Source: Oleiagrimonas sp. C23AA (lineage in GTDB: Bacteria > Pseudomonadota > Gammaproteobacteria > Xanthomonadales > Rhodanobacteraceae). Taken from it: a DNA stretch of 64,000 nt. The position numbers were made by a program, and so were the translations under genes. The DNA lies in contig NZ_JAARLY010000001.1 in the NCBI RefSeq assembly GCF_011759385.1, forward strand, positions 1-64,000. The letters run 5' to 3'. The notes below the pieces were generated by a model. That model ran no database searches. It saw only the letters and a list, made by a program, of their open reading frames with translations, and had not been told where the DNA came from. How positions within the stretch are numbered: the stretch's first letter is position 1; each line of letters opens with the position of its first letter. Shown piece by piece: positions 48,637-57,924 of this stretch.

Positions 48637-50112
48637 ATGTGCGGAATCATCGGTATCGTCGGCACCACCAATGTGGCGTCGTCGCTTTACGACGGACTCA
48701 CGGTGCTCCAGCACCGCGGCCAGGATGCGGCCGGCATTGCCACGGTGGACGGCAACCACCTGCGTCTGCACACCGGCTCGGGCCTGGTGCGCGACGTGTT
48801 CAACCAGAAGGCGATGGACAAGCTGCTGGGCAGCACCGGTATCGGCCACTGCCGCTATCCCACCGCCGGTGGTGAAGAGGCCGCCGAGGCGCAGCCGCTG
48901 TACGTGAACTCGCCCTACGGCATCGCCTTTGCCCACAACGGCAACCTGGTCAACACCGAGGCGCTGCGCAAGCAGATGTTCGAGGAGGATCGGCGCCACA
49001 TCAACACCGATTCGGACTCGGAAATCCTGCTCAACGTGCTGGCGCACGAGCTGCAGATCCAGGGCCGCATGGCGTTGACGCCCGATCACATCTTCAAGGC
49101 CGTGGCCGGTGTGCACGAGCGCGCTCGTGGCGGTTATGCGTGCATTAGCCTGATCCTGGGCTATGGCCTGGTGGCGTTCCGCGATCCGAACGGCATCCGC
49201 CCGCTGGTGCTGGGCCATCGCCAGACCGCCGAGGGCCGCGAATATGCGGTGGCCTCCGAGTCGGTGGCGCTGGATATCCTGGGTTACGAGCGCCTGCGCG
49301 ATGTCGAGCCGGGCGAGGCGGTGTTCATTTCCGAGACCGGCCAGATGCACTCGCGCCAGTGTGCCGAGTCGCCCAAGCATTCGCCGTGCATTTTCGAATA
49401 CGTGTACCTGGCCCGCCCCGACTCGATGATCGAGGATGTGTCGGTGTACAAGGCGCGTCTGCGCATGGGCGAGAAGCTGGGTGAGAAGATCCTGCGCGAT
49501 TGGCCCGACCACGACATCGACGCGGTGATTCCGATTCCGGACACCTCGCGCACGGCCGCCAGTGCGCTGGCCGCGGTGCTGGGCGTGCCGTTCCGCGAAG
49601 GCTTCGTCAAGAACCGCTACATCGGCCGCACCTTCATCATGCCGGGGCAGGGCGAGCGCGTGAAATCGGTGCGCCGCAAGCTCAACGCCATCGATCTGGA
49701 ATTTCGCAAGAAAAACGTGCTGCTGGTGGACGACTCCATCGTGCGCGGTACCACCTCGCGCCAGATCATCCAGATGGCGCGCGAGGCCGGTGCCAAGAAC
49801 GTGTATTTTGCCTCTGCGGCGCCGCCGGTGCGCTTCCCGAACGTGTACGGCATCGACATGCCTGCCGCCTCCGAGCTGATTGCCGCCGGCCGCAGCGTGG
49901 AAGACGTGCAGCGTCTGCTCGGCGCCGACTGGCTGATCTATCAGGATCTGGACGATCTGATCTGGGCGGTGGCCGACGGCAACGACGACCTGACCCAGTT
50001 CGATACCTCCTGCTTCTCGGGCGAGTACGTTACCGGCATCGACCCGGCCTATCTGGCGCAAATCGAAATGTTGCGCTCGGATGATGCCAAGTCCGAGCGT
50101 CGCAGCGCCTGA
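48637..50112 (+). CDS. purF: Amidophosphoribosyltransferase
   Basis: A 491-residue enzyme that makes phosphoribosylamine from PRPP and glutamine, the first step of purine synthesis. Cys2 (MCGIIGIVG) is the glutaminase nucleophile; [13 protein letters not shown] is the PRPP loop. No propeptide is present. Confidence 0.97.
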   Translation: MCGIIGIVGTTNVASSLYDGLTVLQHRGQDAAGIATVDGNHLRLHTGSGLVRDVFNQKAMDKLLGSTGIGHCRYPTAGGEEAAEAQPLYVNSPYGIAFAHNGNLVNTEALRKQMFEEDRRHINTDSDSEILLNVLAHELQIQGRMALTPDHIFKAVAGVHERARGGYACISLILGYGLVAFRDPNGIRPLVLGHRQTAEGREYAVASESVALDILGYERLRDVEPGEAVFISETGQMHSRQCAESPKHSPCIFEYVYLARPDSMIEDVSVYKARLRMGEKLGEKILRDWPDHDIDAVIPIPDTSRTAASALAAVLGVPFREGFVKNRYIGRTFIMPGQGERVKSVRRKLNAIDLEFRKKNVLLVDDSIVRGTTSRQIIQMAREAGAKNVYFASAAPPVRFPNVYGIDMPAASELIAAGRSVEDVQRLLGADWLIYQDLDDLIWAVADGNDDLTQFDTSCFSGEYVTGIDPAYLAQIEMLRSDDAKSERRSA

Positions 50113-50236
50113 GGTCTGATCCGGGCCCGACCTGCGCCGATAGCGCACGCCGGGTGCGCGCCGCCTTGACCCGAACAAGCGCCTTGCGCCGGACATGTGC
50201 GGCGGCTCAGCCGGGTCGTTAGACTTGGGTTTCATC

Positions 50237-51040
50237 ATGACCGACGACCTTTTCGCCGTAGCCAAGCGCTGCCTGGACTGTGCCGATCCGGCGCAGAAGG
50301 TGGCGTTGACCTTTCAGGCCTGGGAACGCCTGCTGGCCGGCGAGCTGGCTCCATCGACCGGGGCGTCGCCGCCGGAGCCGATCGGCGAGCCGGGCCGGCC
50401 GCCGCGTCCGCGTCTGGTGCACCCGCGCCAATTGCCGCAGCGCGGCCTGGGTACCGAAGCCGGTCGCGTGGCGCTGGTGCACGCGGTGGCGCATATCGAG
50501 TTCAACGCCATCAACCTGGCCTGGGATGCGGTGTATCGCTTCCGTGGCATGCCGGCCCAGTTCTATCGCGACTGGGCCAGCGTGGCCCATGACGAGGCGC
50601 GCCACTTCAACCTGCTGTCGGTGCGGCTGGCCGAGCTGGGCCATGCCTATGGCGACTTCGACGCCCACAACGGCCTGTGGGACATGACGGTGAAAACCGC
50701 GCACAGCGATACCGCGCGCATGGCACTGGTGCCGCGGGTGCTGGAAGCGCGCGGGCTGGATGTCACGCCGGGCATGATCGAGCGCCTTACGCGTGCCGGC
50801 GACGAGCGCACGGTGGCGGCGCTGGAAATCATTCTTCGCGAGGAAGTGGCGCACGTGGCCTACGGTACGCACTGGTTCCGCTGGTGTTGCGAGCGCGATG
50901 GCCTGGCGTCGCGCGCCACCTTCCGCGCCCTGCTGGACGAGCATATGCGCGGCAAGCTGAAAGGCCCGTTCAATACCCAGGCCCGCCGCGAGGCTGGTTT
51001 CACCGATGAGGAGCTGGCCGAGCTGGAAGCGGGGCTGTAA
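50237..51040 (+). CDS. DUF455 ferritin-like protein
   Basis: A 267-residue all-helical protein. VHAVAHIEFNAINLAWDAV, SVAHDEARHFNLL and ILREEVAHVAYG contain the Glu and His residues of a ferritin-like di-metal centre. Related to the MiaE-like DUF455 family; no reaction is established. A Pro/Arg-rich loop (about 52-75) precedes the helices. The ATG at 50237 lacks a strong ribosome site. Confidence 0.85.
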   Translation: MTDDLFAVAKRCLDCADPAQKVALTFQAWERLLAGELAPSTGASPPEPIGEPGRPPRPRLVHPRQLPQRGLGTEAGRVALVHAVAHIEFNAINLAWDAVYRFRGMPAQFYRDWASVAHDEARHFNLLSVRLAELGHAYGDFDAHNGLWDMTVKTAHSDTARMALVPRVLEARGLDVTPGMIERLTRAGDERTVAALEIILREEVAHVAYGTHWFRWCCERDGLASRATFRALLDEHMRGKLKGPFNTQARREAGFTDEELAELEAGL

Positions 51041-51071
51041 CGGCGCCGATGAAGACGAGGGTGTGACACCA

Positions 51072-51104
51072 GGCCCAAGGGCACGGCCGTACCCTTGGGC
51101 TGTT
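51072..51104 (+). terminator. Terminator after the DUF455 gene
   Basis: GCCCAAGGG pairs with CCCTTGGGC across a ten-base loop that can itself fold (ACGGCCGT). TGTTTTG follows. Confidence 0.82.
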
Positions 51105-51151
51105 TTGTGCGCAGACCCGAGCCTGCCCGTGAGTGCTCGGGCGGCCAAGCC

Positions 51152-51907
51152 TCAGGGCACGGTCAGCGCGATCGGGTTGGCCTTCTGGCTTGAGCTCAGG
51201 GACGGGAACGGGTCCACGCCCGACAGGTCGGCGATTTCCTGCACCGACACCACCTGGCACATTTCCGCGCTGTCATTGGTGCAAAGGTAGGCTGCGGCAC
51301 CTTCGCCCGGCACGTAGATGGCCTTCCAGGTGTAGTCGGGGATGGCGACCTGGTCGCTGCCGATGGTGCGCACCGGCGTGCGTGTGAACAGCGGGCCGGT
51401 CACCACATCCACGTAGCCGTTGGCGGTGGCCAGGCTGCGCGTTTGCTTTTCGATCTTTTCCCACTCGCCACGATTCAGGCCCGGATACTGCGGCACCACG
51501 TTGGCCATGGAAAAGGTTTCGCGCTCGGCATCGGGTGAGCCCGGATCGCCGGCCGGCGTCATGTGGCCGCGGTCATAGCCGCTGTTGGTGTAATCGGAAC
51601 TGGAAGCGCGATCGGCATCGGGAATGTAGGCATCCTGGTGCCACGAGCCGGTGCGGCTGAAAGTGGCGTTGGCCGCCACTTCGGCGGCGGTCAGGTGTTC
51701 GGCCGAATACAGGTTTTCCTTGGTGACTCCCGAGGCCATCAGCACGTAATCCTGATAGCACACCTGCGTGGTGCGCGAGCTTTCGCTAGCACTCACCGTG
51801 GGCTGTTGCCCGTTCAAAAAGAACTGCGGGCAGGCCGTGCCGGCTACCGCCAGTGGCGAAAAAGCCAGGGCGGCCGTGGCCAGCCAGCCGAACACGTGTT
51901 TTTTCAT
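51152..51907 (-). CDS. Secreted DNA/RNA non-specific endonuclease
   Basis: A 251-residue nuclease of the NucA/EndoG beta-beta-alpha-metal type. The signal peptide ends FSPLAVA. The active-site motif is DRGHMTPAGD, followed by the metal-ligand region SMANVVPQYPGLNRGEWEKIE. Two cysteine pairs could form disulfides. ATG at 51907 is preferred over a GTG three codons upstream. It would scavenge extracellular nucleic acid. Confidence 0.9.
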   Translation of the reverse strand: MKKHVFGWLATAALAFSPLAVAGTACPQFFLNGQQPTVSASESSRTTQVCYQDYVLMASGVTKENLYSAEHLTAAEVAANATFSRTGSWHQDAYIPDADRASSSDYTNSGYDRGHMTPAGDPGSPDAERETFSMANVVPQYPGLNRGEWEKIEKQTRSLATANGYVDVVTGPLFTRTPVRTIGSDQVAIPDYTWKAIYVPGEGAAAYLCTNDSAEMCQVVSVQEIADLSGVDPFPSLSSSQKANPIALTVP

Positions 51908-52127
51908 GATGCTCACTCTCTTTGATTAAGAGCGAGCGATGCTGGCGCTGGAATGTGACAGCGCATGGAGTGGGACACCGATGTCCTCAGGCAGTGTCTA
52001 GAACCGTGATGGCGGTATCACTGCCGACTCGAGGGCATGAGGCGAGGAAGGGTTTATGGACTGATTCTCGCTGCCACCTTTTCAGATGATGTTGGTGTGT
52101 ATCTGACTCGGGTGTCCCGCCGCCGCC

Positions 52128-52592
52128 TTAGCGTGGCGCGATATGGATATCATCGGGGCCATGCACATAAAGCCAGGTCTGAAAGTAATGCCGGCCTTGC
52201 GGCGTGTGGCCTGGGCTGTTGACGAACTCAATGCGCTTGCGCCGTGCCCAGCCGTCGATCAGCAGGGTCTGGCCGATGAGCATCTGGTCCGAGGACAGAT
52301 GCAGCGCCTGGCGAACGGCTTGAGCCTGCTGCCGGCGCAGCGTCAGCGTCACGTTTTCCGGGTCGCGGTAATCTGTCATCGAGTCGATGAACAGCGTCCC
52401 TCTTTTATGACCCACGGAACGGACGGTGAATTCAAAGCGGCCAATCACGGTGGCTGGTGCCCTGGCGCGGACCTGGGCAATGATCTGCACCGGTGACAGC
52501 GGCGGTGTCACCGATCGGCCGGCATAAACAGGTCTCACGACGGCGACTGATACCACCGCCATGGCGGCGCAGCGGATGTAACGGCTGATCAT
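52128..52592 (-). CDS. Exported protein of unknown function
   Basis: A 154-residue protein with a signal peptide (MISRYIRCAAMAVVSVAVVRPVYA). The mature chain has IGRFEFTVRSVGHKRGTLFIDSMTDYRDPENVTLTL and a later QTLLIDGWARRKRIEF, which looks like a small beta domain (OB-like). AAGGAAAA precedes ATG 52592. No family recognised; the 220 bases upstream of its stop toward the nuclease gene hold no feature I can support. Confidence 0.7.
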   Translation of the reverse strand: MISRYIRCAAMAVVSVAVVRPVYAGRSVTPPLSPVQIIAQVRARAPATVIGRFEFTVRSVGHKRGTLFIDSMTDYRDPENVTLTLRRQQAQAVRQALHLSSDQMLIGQTLLIDGWARRKRIEFVNSPGHTPQGRHYFQTWLYVHGPDDIHIAPR

Positions 52593-52623
52593 GAGTTTTC
52601 CTTTGGGGGTGACCCTGGGGGAT

Positions 52624-53214
52624 TCAGCAGTTTTCGTATTTCCAATGTCGCTTCTTGCCCTCGACCAGCCATTCGATCGTGGTGGCGAGTCGCTTGGCGC
52701 GGGTAGTTTCGCGCTTGGCCTCGGTGATCCATTCGATGTACTCGCGTCGCTGGCCGGGAGCAAATGCCTGGAAGTTTGCCGCTGCCTTGGGGTGAGCCTT
52801 GAGGGCCGCTGACAGGTCATCGAGAACGCTCGCCTCGGGCTTTGGTGTGCGCTTGGGGGTGTGGCGTTGGCCTGATTCAAGCTGCGCGATACGCGCATCG
52901 ACATAGGCATGCAGCGTCGTCTGGTCGGGCAAATCGTCTAGATGTTGCAGATGCTGATGGTCGTCGATCAGGTGGCGTGCACTGGCGGGCAGCTGCTCGG
53001 ACTGGAACAGACGCAACCGACAGTGCTGCTTGAAAGCAGCAAAGCCGGCCACGAGCTTGCCCTGATGGAGATAGGCTGGCGCGCCCCATTTGATGGCTTC
53101 GGTCAGTCCCGCCGGATGCGCCAGCAGCGTGGCTCGAAGTTTCGTGAGTAGCGGGCGCGCAAAACTGTCGGCCTGGTCGATATAGGCATCGACGCGCCGA
53201 TTGTGCGATGTCAT
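52624..53214 (-). CDS. YdeI/OmpD-associated (DUF1801-like) protein
   Basis: A 196-residue cytoplasmic protein. The N-terminal DUF1801 domain has LTEAIKWGAPAYLHQGKLVAGFAAFKQHCRL; the C-terminal YdeI (OmdA) helical domain has FAPGQRREYIEWITEAKRETTRAKR. GGGAGGG lies ten bases before the ATG. Function unknown. Confidence 0.83.
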   Translation of the reverse strand: MTSHNRRVDAYIDQADSFARPLLTKLRATLLAHPAGLTEAIKWGAPAYLHQGKLVAGFAAFKQHCRLRLFQSEQLPASARHLIDDHQHLQHLDDLPDQTTLHAYVDARIAQLESGQRHTPKRTPKPEASVLDDLSAALKAHPKAAANFQAFAPGQRREYIEWITEAKRETTRAKRLATTIEWLVEGKKRHWKYENC

Positions 53215-53358
53215 GGCGATAAACCCTCCCCGGCATATCCACGCCCATCATCATGCAATGACCCGCAGGTCGGCGCCAGCGCTCGCCGGGCATGCGTCAT
53301 TTGATCAGCGCAGGTGATGAGCCCGTAGCTCGGCGCGGCACGTTTGAAACCGGCCTTT

Positions 53359-54003
53359 TCAGGTCTTGCGCTTGCGCGGCTTGGGTTTGGCGCGCTTGCG
53401 TGGGCTGCCCGGGCCGACGATGTCATTGGCCGGTTTGGGGTCCTTGGCGCCGGTGAGCGCGGCCATCCAGGACAGCGCGTCCACGTAGGCCAGGAAGTGC
53501 TGCAAATAATCGGGCGAGGTATCGCGCATCAGCGCCACGGCGCGGTGCACCAGTGCATTGGAATTGAGCGGCCCGGCGTTTTCCGGTGCCTCCTGCAGCG
53601 ATTGGCGCATCTGGCTTTCGCTGCGCACTTGCGACCACAAATGGCGGAACTCGTCCAGCGCCGGCATCTCCGGAAATGCGCTGGCCGGTGAATGAGGTGA
53701 GGCGGCCTCGGCCGGCGCATCGCCGTGGTGCCGGGCGATATGGGTCAGCAAGGCGCCCAGTGCGCTGGGCGTGGGGTCCTGCGGCGGCTGGCGTTGTGCG
53801 GAGGCCTGCTTCAAGTCGCGCGCGTGGGCTTCGATCAGCGCGGTAAGGCGCTCATCCAGCAGCGCGCGCACGGCACCGCTGGCGGCATCGGCGCGCTGCG
53901 CCAGCGCGTCGATGAATTGCAGGCGCACGGGTAGCGGGTGCCCGTGATGTTCGGCGCGCCAGGCATCGAGCAGCGCGCGGGCGCGGGCGGTGCGATCACT
54001 CAC
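53359..54003 (-). CDS. DUF2894 protein, last gene of the stator-like operon
   Basis: A 214-residue soluble protein. The N-terminal half is helical (DRTARARALLDAWRAEH, ALLDERLTALIEAHARDL); residues about 118-190 hold FRHLWSQVRSESQMRQSLQEAPENAGPLNS, the DUF2894 core; the C terminus is very basic (PRKRAKPKPRKRKT). GTG start at 54003 overlaps the stop of the OmpA-like gene by three bases, so it depends on the same message. Its constant partnership with a MotA/MotB-like pair suggests an accessory or effector role. Confidence 0.85.
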   Translation of the reverse strand: MSDRTARARALLDAWRAEHHGHPLPVRLQFIDALAQRADAASGAVRALLDERLTALIEAHARDLKQASAQRQPPQDPTPSALGALLTHIARHHGDAPAEAASPHSPASAFPEMPALDEFRHLWSQVRSESQMRQSLQEAPENAGPLNSNALVHRAVALMRDTSPDYLQHFLAYVDALSWMAALTGAKDPKPANDIVGPGSPRKRAKPKPRKRKT

Positions 54004-54647
54004 GGGGACTCGCTCTTGCCGGTGGTGGACGAGCGCGGAATCGGCGCGATTTCCACACGGCGGTTGGCGGCACGGCCCTTGGCGCTGGCGTTGGAACTGA
54101 CCGGCTGCTGTGCACCGAAGGCGGCGGCGAACACCGATGACGGCGCCATGCCATCGGCGATCAGCTCGCGCGTGACGGTGAGCGCGCGTTCGGCCGACAG
54201 TTCCCAGTTGTCAGCGTAGCGACGGTTGTCCTGGTGCACCGGGCGATCATCGGTGAAGCCGCTGACCATCAGGATTTCATCGTGATGCTGCAAATAGGTC
54301 GACAGCGGGCCGGCCAGGCTTTTCAGCAGCTTCTGGCCCTCCGGCTGCAAGGTGTCGGAGTTGATCGCGAACAGCACGTTGCCGCGGATGCCGATGCGCC
54401 CGTTGACCAGGGTGACGCGGCCACTGGCGATCGGCGCGGCCAGGCTTTTTTGCAGCGCGGCGCGGCGCTGCATCTCGGCCTTGTGGCGGGCCATTTCCTG
54501 GTCGAGCTTGTGAGAAAGCTGTGCCTGCACGGCGATGACACCGACCAGAATCAGCACGAACGTACCCACCAGCACCGACATCAGGTCGCCGAAGGCGGCC
54601 CAGATCGGCGTGTTGCTGGCCTGGTCGATTTCCAGCTCGTCGCTCAT
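54000..54647 (-). CDS. MotB/ZorB-like OmpA-domain stator protein
   Basis: A 215-residue inner-membrane protein. One helix (about 15-40) begins with Asp21 in WAAFGDLMSVLVG, the place of the proton-carrying Asp in MotB and ZorB. A short coiled linker leads to a C-terminal OmpA-like peptidoglycan-binding domain (about 85-205) with SGFTDDRP, NWELSAERALTV and RAANRRVEIAPI. It overlaps DUF802 upstream (ATGA) and DUF2894 downstream (GTGA). The layout implies a proton-driven complex anchored to the wall. Confidence 0.9.
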   Translation of the reverse strand: MSDELEIDQASNTPIWAAFGDLMSVLVGTFVLILVGVIAVQAQLSHKLDQEMARHKAEMQRRAALQKSLAAPIASGRVTLVNGRIGIRGNVLFAINSDTLQPEGQKLLKSLAGPLSTYLQHHDEILMVSGFTDDRPVHQDNRRYADNWELSAERALTVTRELIADGMAPSSVFAAAFGAQQPVSSNASAKGRAANRRVEIAPIPRSSTTGKSESP

Positions 54648-56941
54648 GCCGCGTCACCGCTGGCGCGTGGTGTCTTCAGACGGGCCAGGTCGTCGATGAT
54701 CTGCTTTTGCGAAAGTACGCTCAGGTCCACCACTTCGCGCGCCTGGGCCACGTAATAGGCCAGCTGCTCGTCGCTGCGCGAGAGCGAGGCATCCAGTGCC
54801 TGCGCAATCTGCTGCAGACGCTCAGTGAGCGCCTGGTTGGACTGGCCAAACTGCGCCACGGCGTGATTGAGGGTGTCGCCCAATGCGCCCATTTCCGCGG
54901 TGCCACCGGCAACCTGGGTGCCGATGGCTTCCAGCTTGCCGGTCTCGGCGGCGATGTGATCGGTAAAGCGCGCGCCGACACGTTCGAGCAGATCCGAGGC
55001 CGTGCTGACCAATCCATCGACGGCGGCGCGTTGCTCGGTGGAGGCGTGATTGACCGCATCGAGCAGGGTTTGCAGCGTTTCCAGCAGGCGGCTGCGCTCT
55101 TCCAGCATGGCGGTGTCGCGCACCATGCTCTCGGACAGCATCTGGCGCATTTCGGCGACCACGTCGGCGGCGGCCTTGGGCGCCTCGGAGGCCGACTGCA
55201 CCAGCTGCGAGATTTCGGCGATGGTATCGGCCGCGTGCGCCTTGCTCTGTGCGCCGATGTCCTGCGCGGTGCGCTGCAAGGTGTCGCAGATCGCCTGCTG
55301 CTGCGTGGCCGCCTGCGTGCTGGCGTCGGTCCAGTGCTGGCTGAGCGTTTGTGTGAGGCCGGCAAATGCCTCGGAGACGGCGGCCGGCGCGGCCTGCGCC
55401 GACTCGACCAGACGCGACAGCTCGGCCAGGGTCTGGCTGGCGTGCTCGCGCGTTTGCGTGCTGATGTCGCGGGCGCTGCCCTCAAGCGTTTCGCACACCG
55501 CTTGTTGATGCTGTGCGGCCGCTTCGCCGGCCTTGGCCCATTCCCGGCTCAACGCCTGCGTGCTGTCGGTGAAGGCCTGATGCCAGGCTGTCAGGCGCGC
55601 TTCATCCTGCGCGGCCAGCGCTTGCTGCAAGTCTTGCTGCGTGCTGTGCAGACCATCGAGCAGGCCGGCGATGCGGCTTTCGAAGCCGATGGCGGCTTCG
55701 CTCCAGGCTTGTTGCTGCGCGCTGGCCGCCGCCGCGTTCGCGCTTTCCTGCCGGGACAACGCGGTATCCCAGGCCTCGGCGTGGCGTTCGGCCGAGGCGT
55801 CCAGGCGCTCGCTGATGGCGTCAAGCAACGTGCCGGTGCGCGTGGCGCTGGTGTCGGCAAAGCGGGTCAGGCTTTGCTCCAGTTGCTTGGCCAGGGACTG
55901 GTTGGCGCGCTGTTGCTCGGTGAGTGCCTGATCCCAGCGCATGGAGATCTGTTCCCCGGTGGCATCGAGCTGCTGCGACATGCCATCGAGCTGGCGCTGC
56001 ATGGTGTCCTGCAGCGTTTGGTGCAGCTGGCCGGTGTGTTCGGCGATACCGTGCAGGGTGGTTTCCATCATCGGTTGCAGGGCGGCGCTGGTGGCGCGTG
56101 CGCTGTCGGCAATGGCATCGCTGAGCGACTGGCGCACCGAATCGGCCAGCTGCGTATAGGTTTGCTCTGCGCTGCGGTGGAACTCGGCCTGGTGCGCCAG
56201 TTGCTGCTCGCCCGCGGTAGCGTGCTGGCGCTCCAGCGTGGCCATCATCGCGTCCAGGCGCTCGACCAGGGTCGGCATCAGCTCGGTCTGGCGCTTGAGC
56301 AGCTGGAACGCCTCTTCACGCTGGTGTGTGCGCGAAAACGGACGCAGCTGCTCGGCGATTTTCACGTCCAGCCCATGCACCACGCGCACGCGTTCGCGGC
56401 GGCACAGCGCCGACAGCAGGCCGAGCATGGCCGAGCTGGCGACGCCGGCAATCGAGGTGCCGAAGGCAAAGCCCAGGCCTTGTACTGGCTGCGCGATGGA
56501 GCCGCGAATGGCCTTGAGGCTGGTGGCGCTTTCCAGTGCCAGGCCTGTGCCGTGCAGGGTCACCATCATGCCGAGCAGGGTGCCGAGCATGCCCAGCAGC
56601 ACCAAAAGGCCGACCAGGTAAGGCGTTAGCGTGGGGGCGGGCAGGGCCACGCGCTCGCCTTCCACGCGCAGGCGCACGGCATGGCGCAGGCTCGCCGGTA
56701 CTCGCGCCAGCCACGGGGCGAGCGCGTCGGGGGTTTCGGTCACCGATGCCACCGCGTCTTGCAAGGCGGCGGTGGCCTGGCTGTAGCGCATCAGTTCGCG
56801 GCTGCCGGCCAGATAGCACACGCCGATCACCAGCGCGATGGCGGCGCCAATCGGGTTGTGGCCGATGTAGGCCACGCCGATCCAGGCGATAGCCGCCAGG
56901 CCGGCGGCGAAGACGGCGAGTTTAAGCAGGGTCTTGTGCAT
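54644..56941 (-). CDS. DUF802 MotA/TolQ/ZorA-like channel protein with very long coiled tail
   Basis: A 765-residue protein. Helices at about 5-26, 30-47, 107-128 and 156-180; the last two carry VLLGMLGTLLGMMVTLHGTG and GFAFGTSIAGVASSAMLGLL, the MotA/TolQ/ExbB proton-channel pattern. Residues 200-765 form an Ala/Gln/Glu/Ser-rich alpha-helical, coiled-coil-like tail, including a 69-residue tandem duplication. Length and form resemble ZorA of the Zorya defence system. The ATG at 56941 lies 20 bases inside the DUF3348 gene; its own ribosome site is weak, so coupling is likely. Confidence 0.88.
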   Translation of the reverse strand: MHKTLLKLAVFAAGLAAIAWIGVAYIGHNPIGAAIALVIGVCYLAGSRELMRYSQATAALQDAVASVTETPDALAPWLARVPASLRHAVRLRVEGERVALPAPTLTPYLVGLLVLLGMLGTLLGMMVTLHGTGLALESATSLKAIRGSIAQPVQGLGFAFGTSIAGVASSAMLGLLSALCRRERVRVVHGLDVKIAEQLRPFSRTHQREEAFQLLKRQTELMPTLVERLDAMMATLERQHATAGEQQLAHQAEFHRSAEQTYTQLADSVRQSLSDAIADSARATSAALQPMMETTLHGIAEHTGQLHQTLQDTMQRQLDGMSQQLDATGEQISMRWDQALTEQQRANQSLAKQLEQSLTRFADTSATRTGTLLDAISERLDASAERHAEAWDTALSRQESANAAAASAQQQAWSEAAIGFESRIAGLLDGLHSTQQDLQQALAAQDEARLTAWHQAFTDSTQALSREWAKAGEAAAQHQQAVCETLEGSARDISTQTREHASQTLAELSRLVESAQAAPAAVSEAFAGLTQTLSQHWTDASTQAATQQQAICDTLQRTAQDIGAQSKAHAADTIAEISQLVQSASEAPKAAADVVAEMRQMLSESMVRDTAMLEERSRLLETLQTLLDAVNHASTEQRAAVDGLVSTASDLLERVGARFTDHIAAETGKLEAIGTQVAGGTAEMGALGDTLNHAVAQFGQSNQALTERLQQIAQALDASLSRSDEQLAYYVAQAREVVDLSVLSQKQIIDDLARLKTPRASGDAA
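55163..55576 (-). repeat. Two 69-residue tandem repeats inside the DUF802 tail
   Basis: Copy 1 (55576-55370) begins AFTDSTQALSREW and copy 2 (55369-55163) begins AFAGLTQTLSQHW. Aligned landmarks are QQAVCETL/QQAICDTL, SARDISTQ/AQDIGAQ and AELSRLVESAQAAP/AEISQLVQSASEAP. The register is exact, without gaps. The motif looks like a unit of a long helical bundle. Confidence 0.88.
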
Positions 56942-57683
56942 GGGGGTCCATGGGTCGGGTGCGAAGCGCCGCCAGCAGCGCGTCGACCGGTTGAAAGCGG
57001 ATGTCCAGTTCGGCCAGCAGCACGGTGCGCATATCCTGCGCAAAACGCTCGTGCCAGGCCTCGCTGGCGTCGTCATCGTCGAATAGCGCGGCCTGGGTCG
57101 GCGCCTCTTCGGCGGCCTGGCGCAATTGCTCGAAACGCCGTGAAAGCAGTTCCGGCACGCCGGCCAGCAGGGTTTGTTCGCGCGGACTCAAGGCCATTTC
57201 CATCACCGCATCGACCCTGGCCAGCTGGGCGCTGCCGGGTGAGGCCTCGGCCAGCTGTTCGCGCAGCAATCCGCGAAGCTGGCCGGTGGTGGCCTGCATG
57301 CGCCGTTGCAGGTCGACATAGCGTTTGCGGTACGGCGCGTAGGCGTCGGTATCGAGCACCGGCTTGCTGCCGGCACGACCTATCTGCACGGGCGGCGTGG
57401 CGGTGGGCGGTTCGTCGGTGATGGCCTTGGCCAAGGCTGCGCGGGCGGTGGCGCAGGCGTCGGCATCCACCTGCGCCGCTTCGTCCACGGCCGGTTGGGG
57501 CTCGGCCGCGCGCGCGCCATCCAGCGCCGTGGACAATTCCACGGCGTGATTCCAGTCGAGCCATCGGCTCAAGCGGTCCGTCAGCGACGGCGGCGTTGTC
57601 GGAGCATCGGCCTGGCTCAGGCGCGCGAGCAATCGGATGAAAGTCGGGCCGCCAAGCGTGGTCCGGGAAGAAGCGTCGACCAT
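56922..57683 (-). CDS. DUF3348 protein, first gene of the stator-like operon
   Basis: A 253-residue soluble protein with no membrane helix. PTFIRLLARLSQAD, RLSRWLDWNHAVELSTALDG and a central YAPYRKRYVDLQRRMQATTGQLR are the DUF3348 core; the C-terminal part is helical with an acidic FDDDDASE loop and ends LLAELDIRFQPVDALLAAL. Function unknown. It is translationally coupled to DUF802. Confidence 0.85.
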   Translation of the reverse strand: MVDASSRTTLGGPTFIRLLARLSQADAPTTPPSLTDRLSRWLDWNHAVELSTALDGARAAEPQPAVDEAAQVDADACATARAALAKAITDEPPTATPPVQIGRAGSKPVLDTDAYAPYRKRYVDLQRRMQATTGQLRGLLREQLAEASPGSAQLARVDAVMEMALSPREQTLLAGVPELLSRRFEQLRQAAEEAPTQAALFDDDDASEAWHERFAQDMRTVLLAELDIRFQPVDALLAALRTRPMDPHAQDPA

Positions 57684-57924
57684 GTCACCGGCTAAAAACG
57701 GCGCATTTTACACGTGAATGACGGCCGCCGCCGCCGGCGCCGACGGAGTGTTAATGGCCCGATCAGCGCCGCTTCACTGATCGTCGGGTAGCGGCGGCAG
57801 TTGCCATGGTTCTGCCATGCCCCGGGCACGGCGTTGACCTTGGCGCGTGCTCAGCTGATGGTGTGTTCTGGCGTGGGAGCTTTTGCGCGCGCCGGAATTC
57901 ACCCGATGGAACGAGGGCAGCGAC
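57684..57924. other. Divergent intergenic region (stator-like operon / A2M)
   Basis: About 240 bases with no supported gene. It should hold promoters for both directions. A TTGACC at about 57836 could be a -35 for the plus strand, but the matching -10 is poor. A GC-rich GCC-repeat stretch at about 57723-57748 may form a hairpin. Confidence 0.35.

Noticed and set aside
53359-57683. A complete Zorya defence system
   Set aside because: ZorA/ZorB-like proteins are present, but no ZorC, ZorD or ZorE-like gene and no other defence gene flank them.
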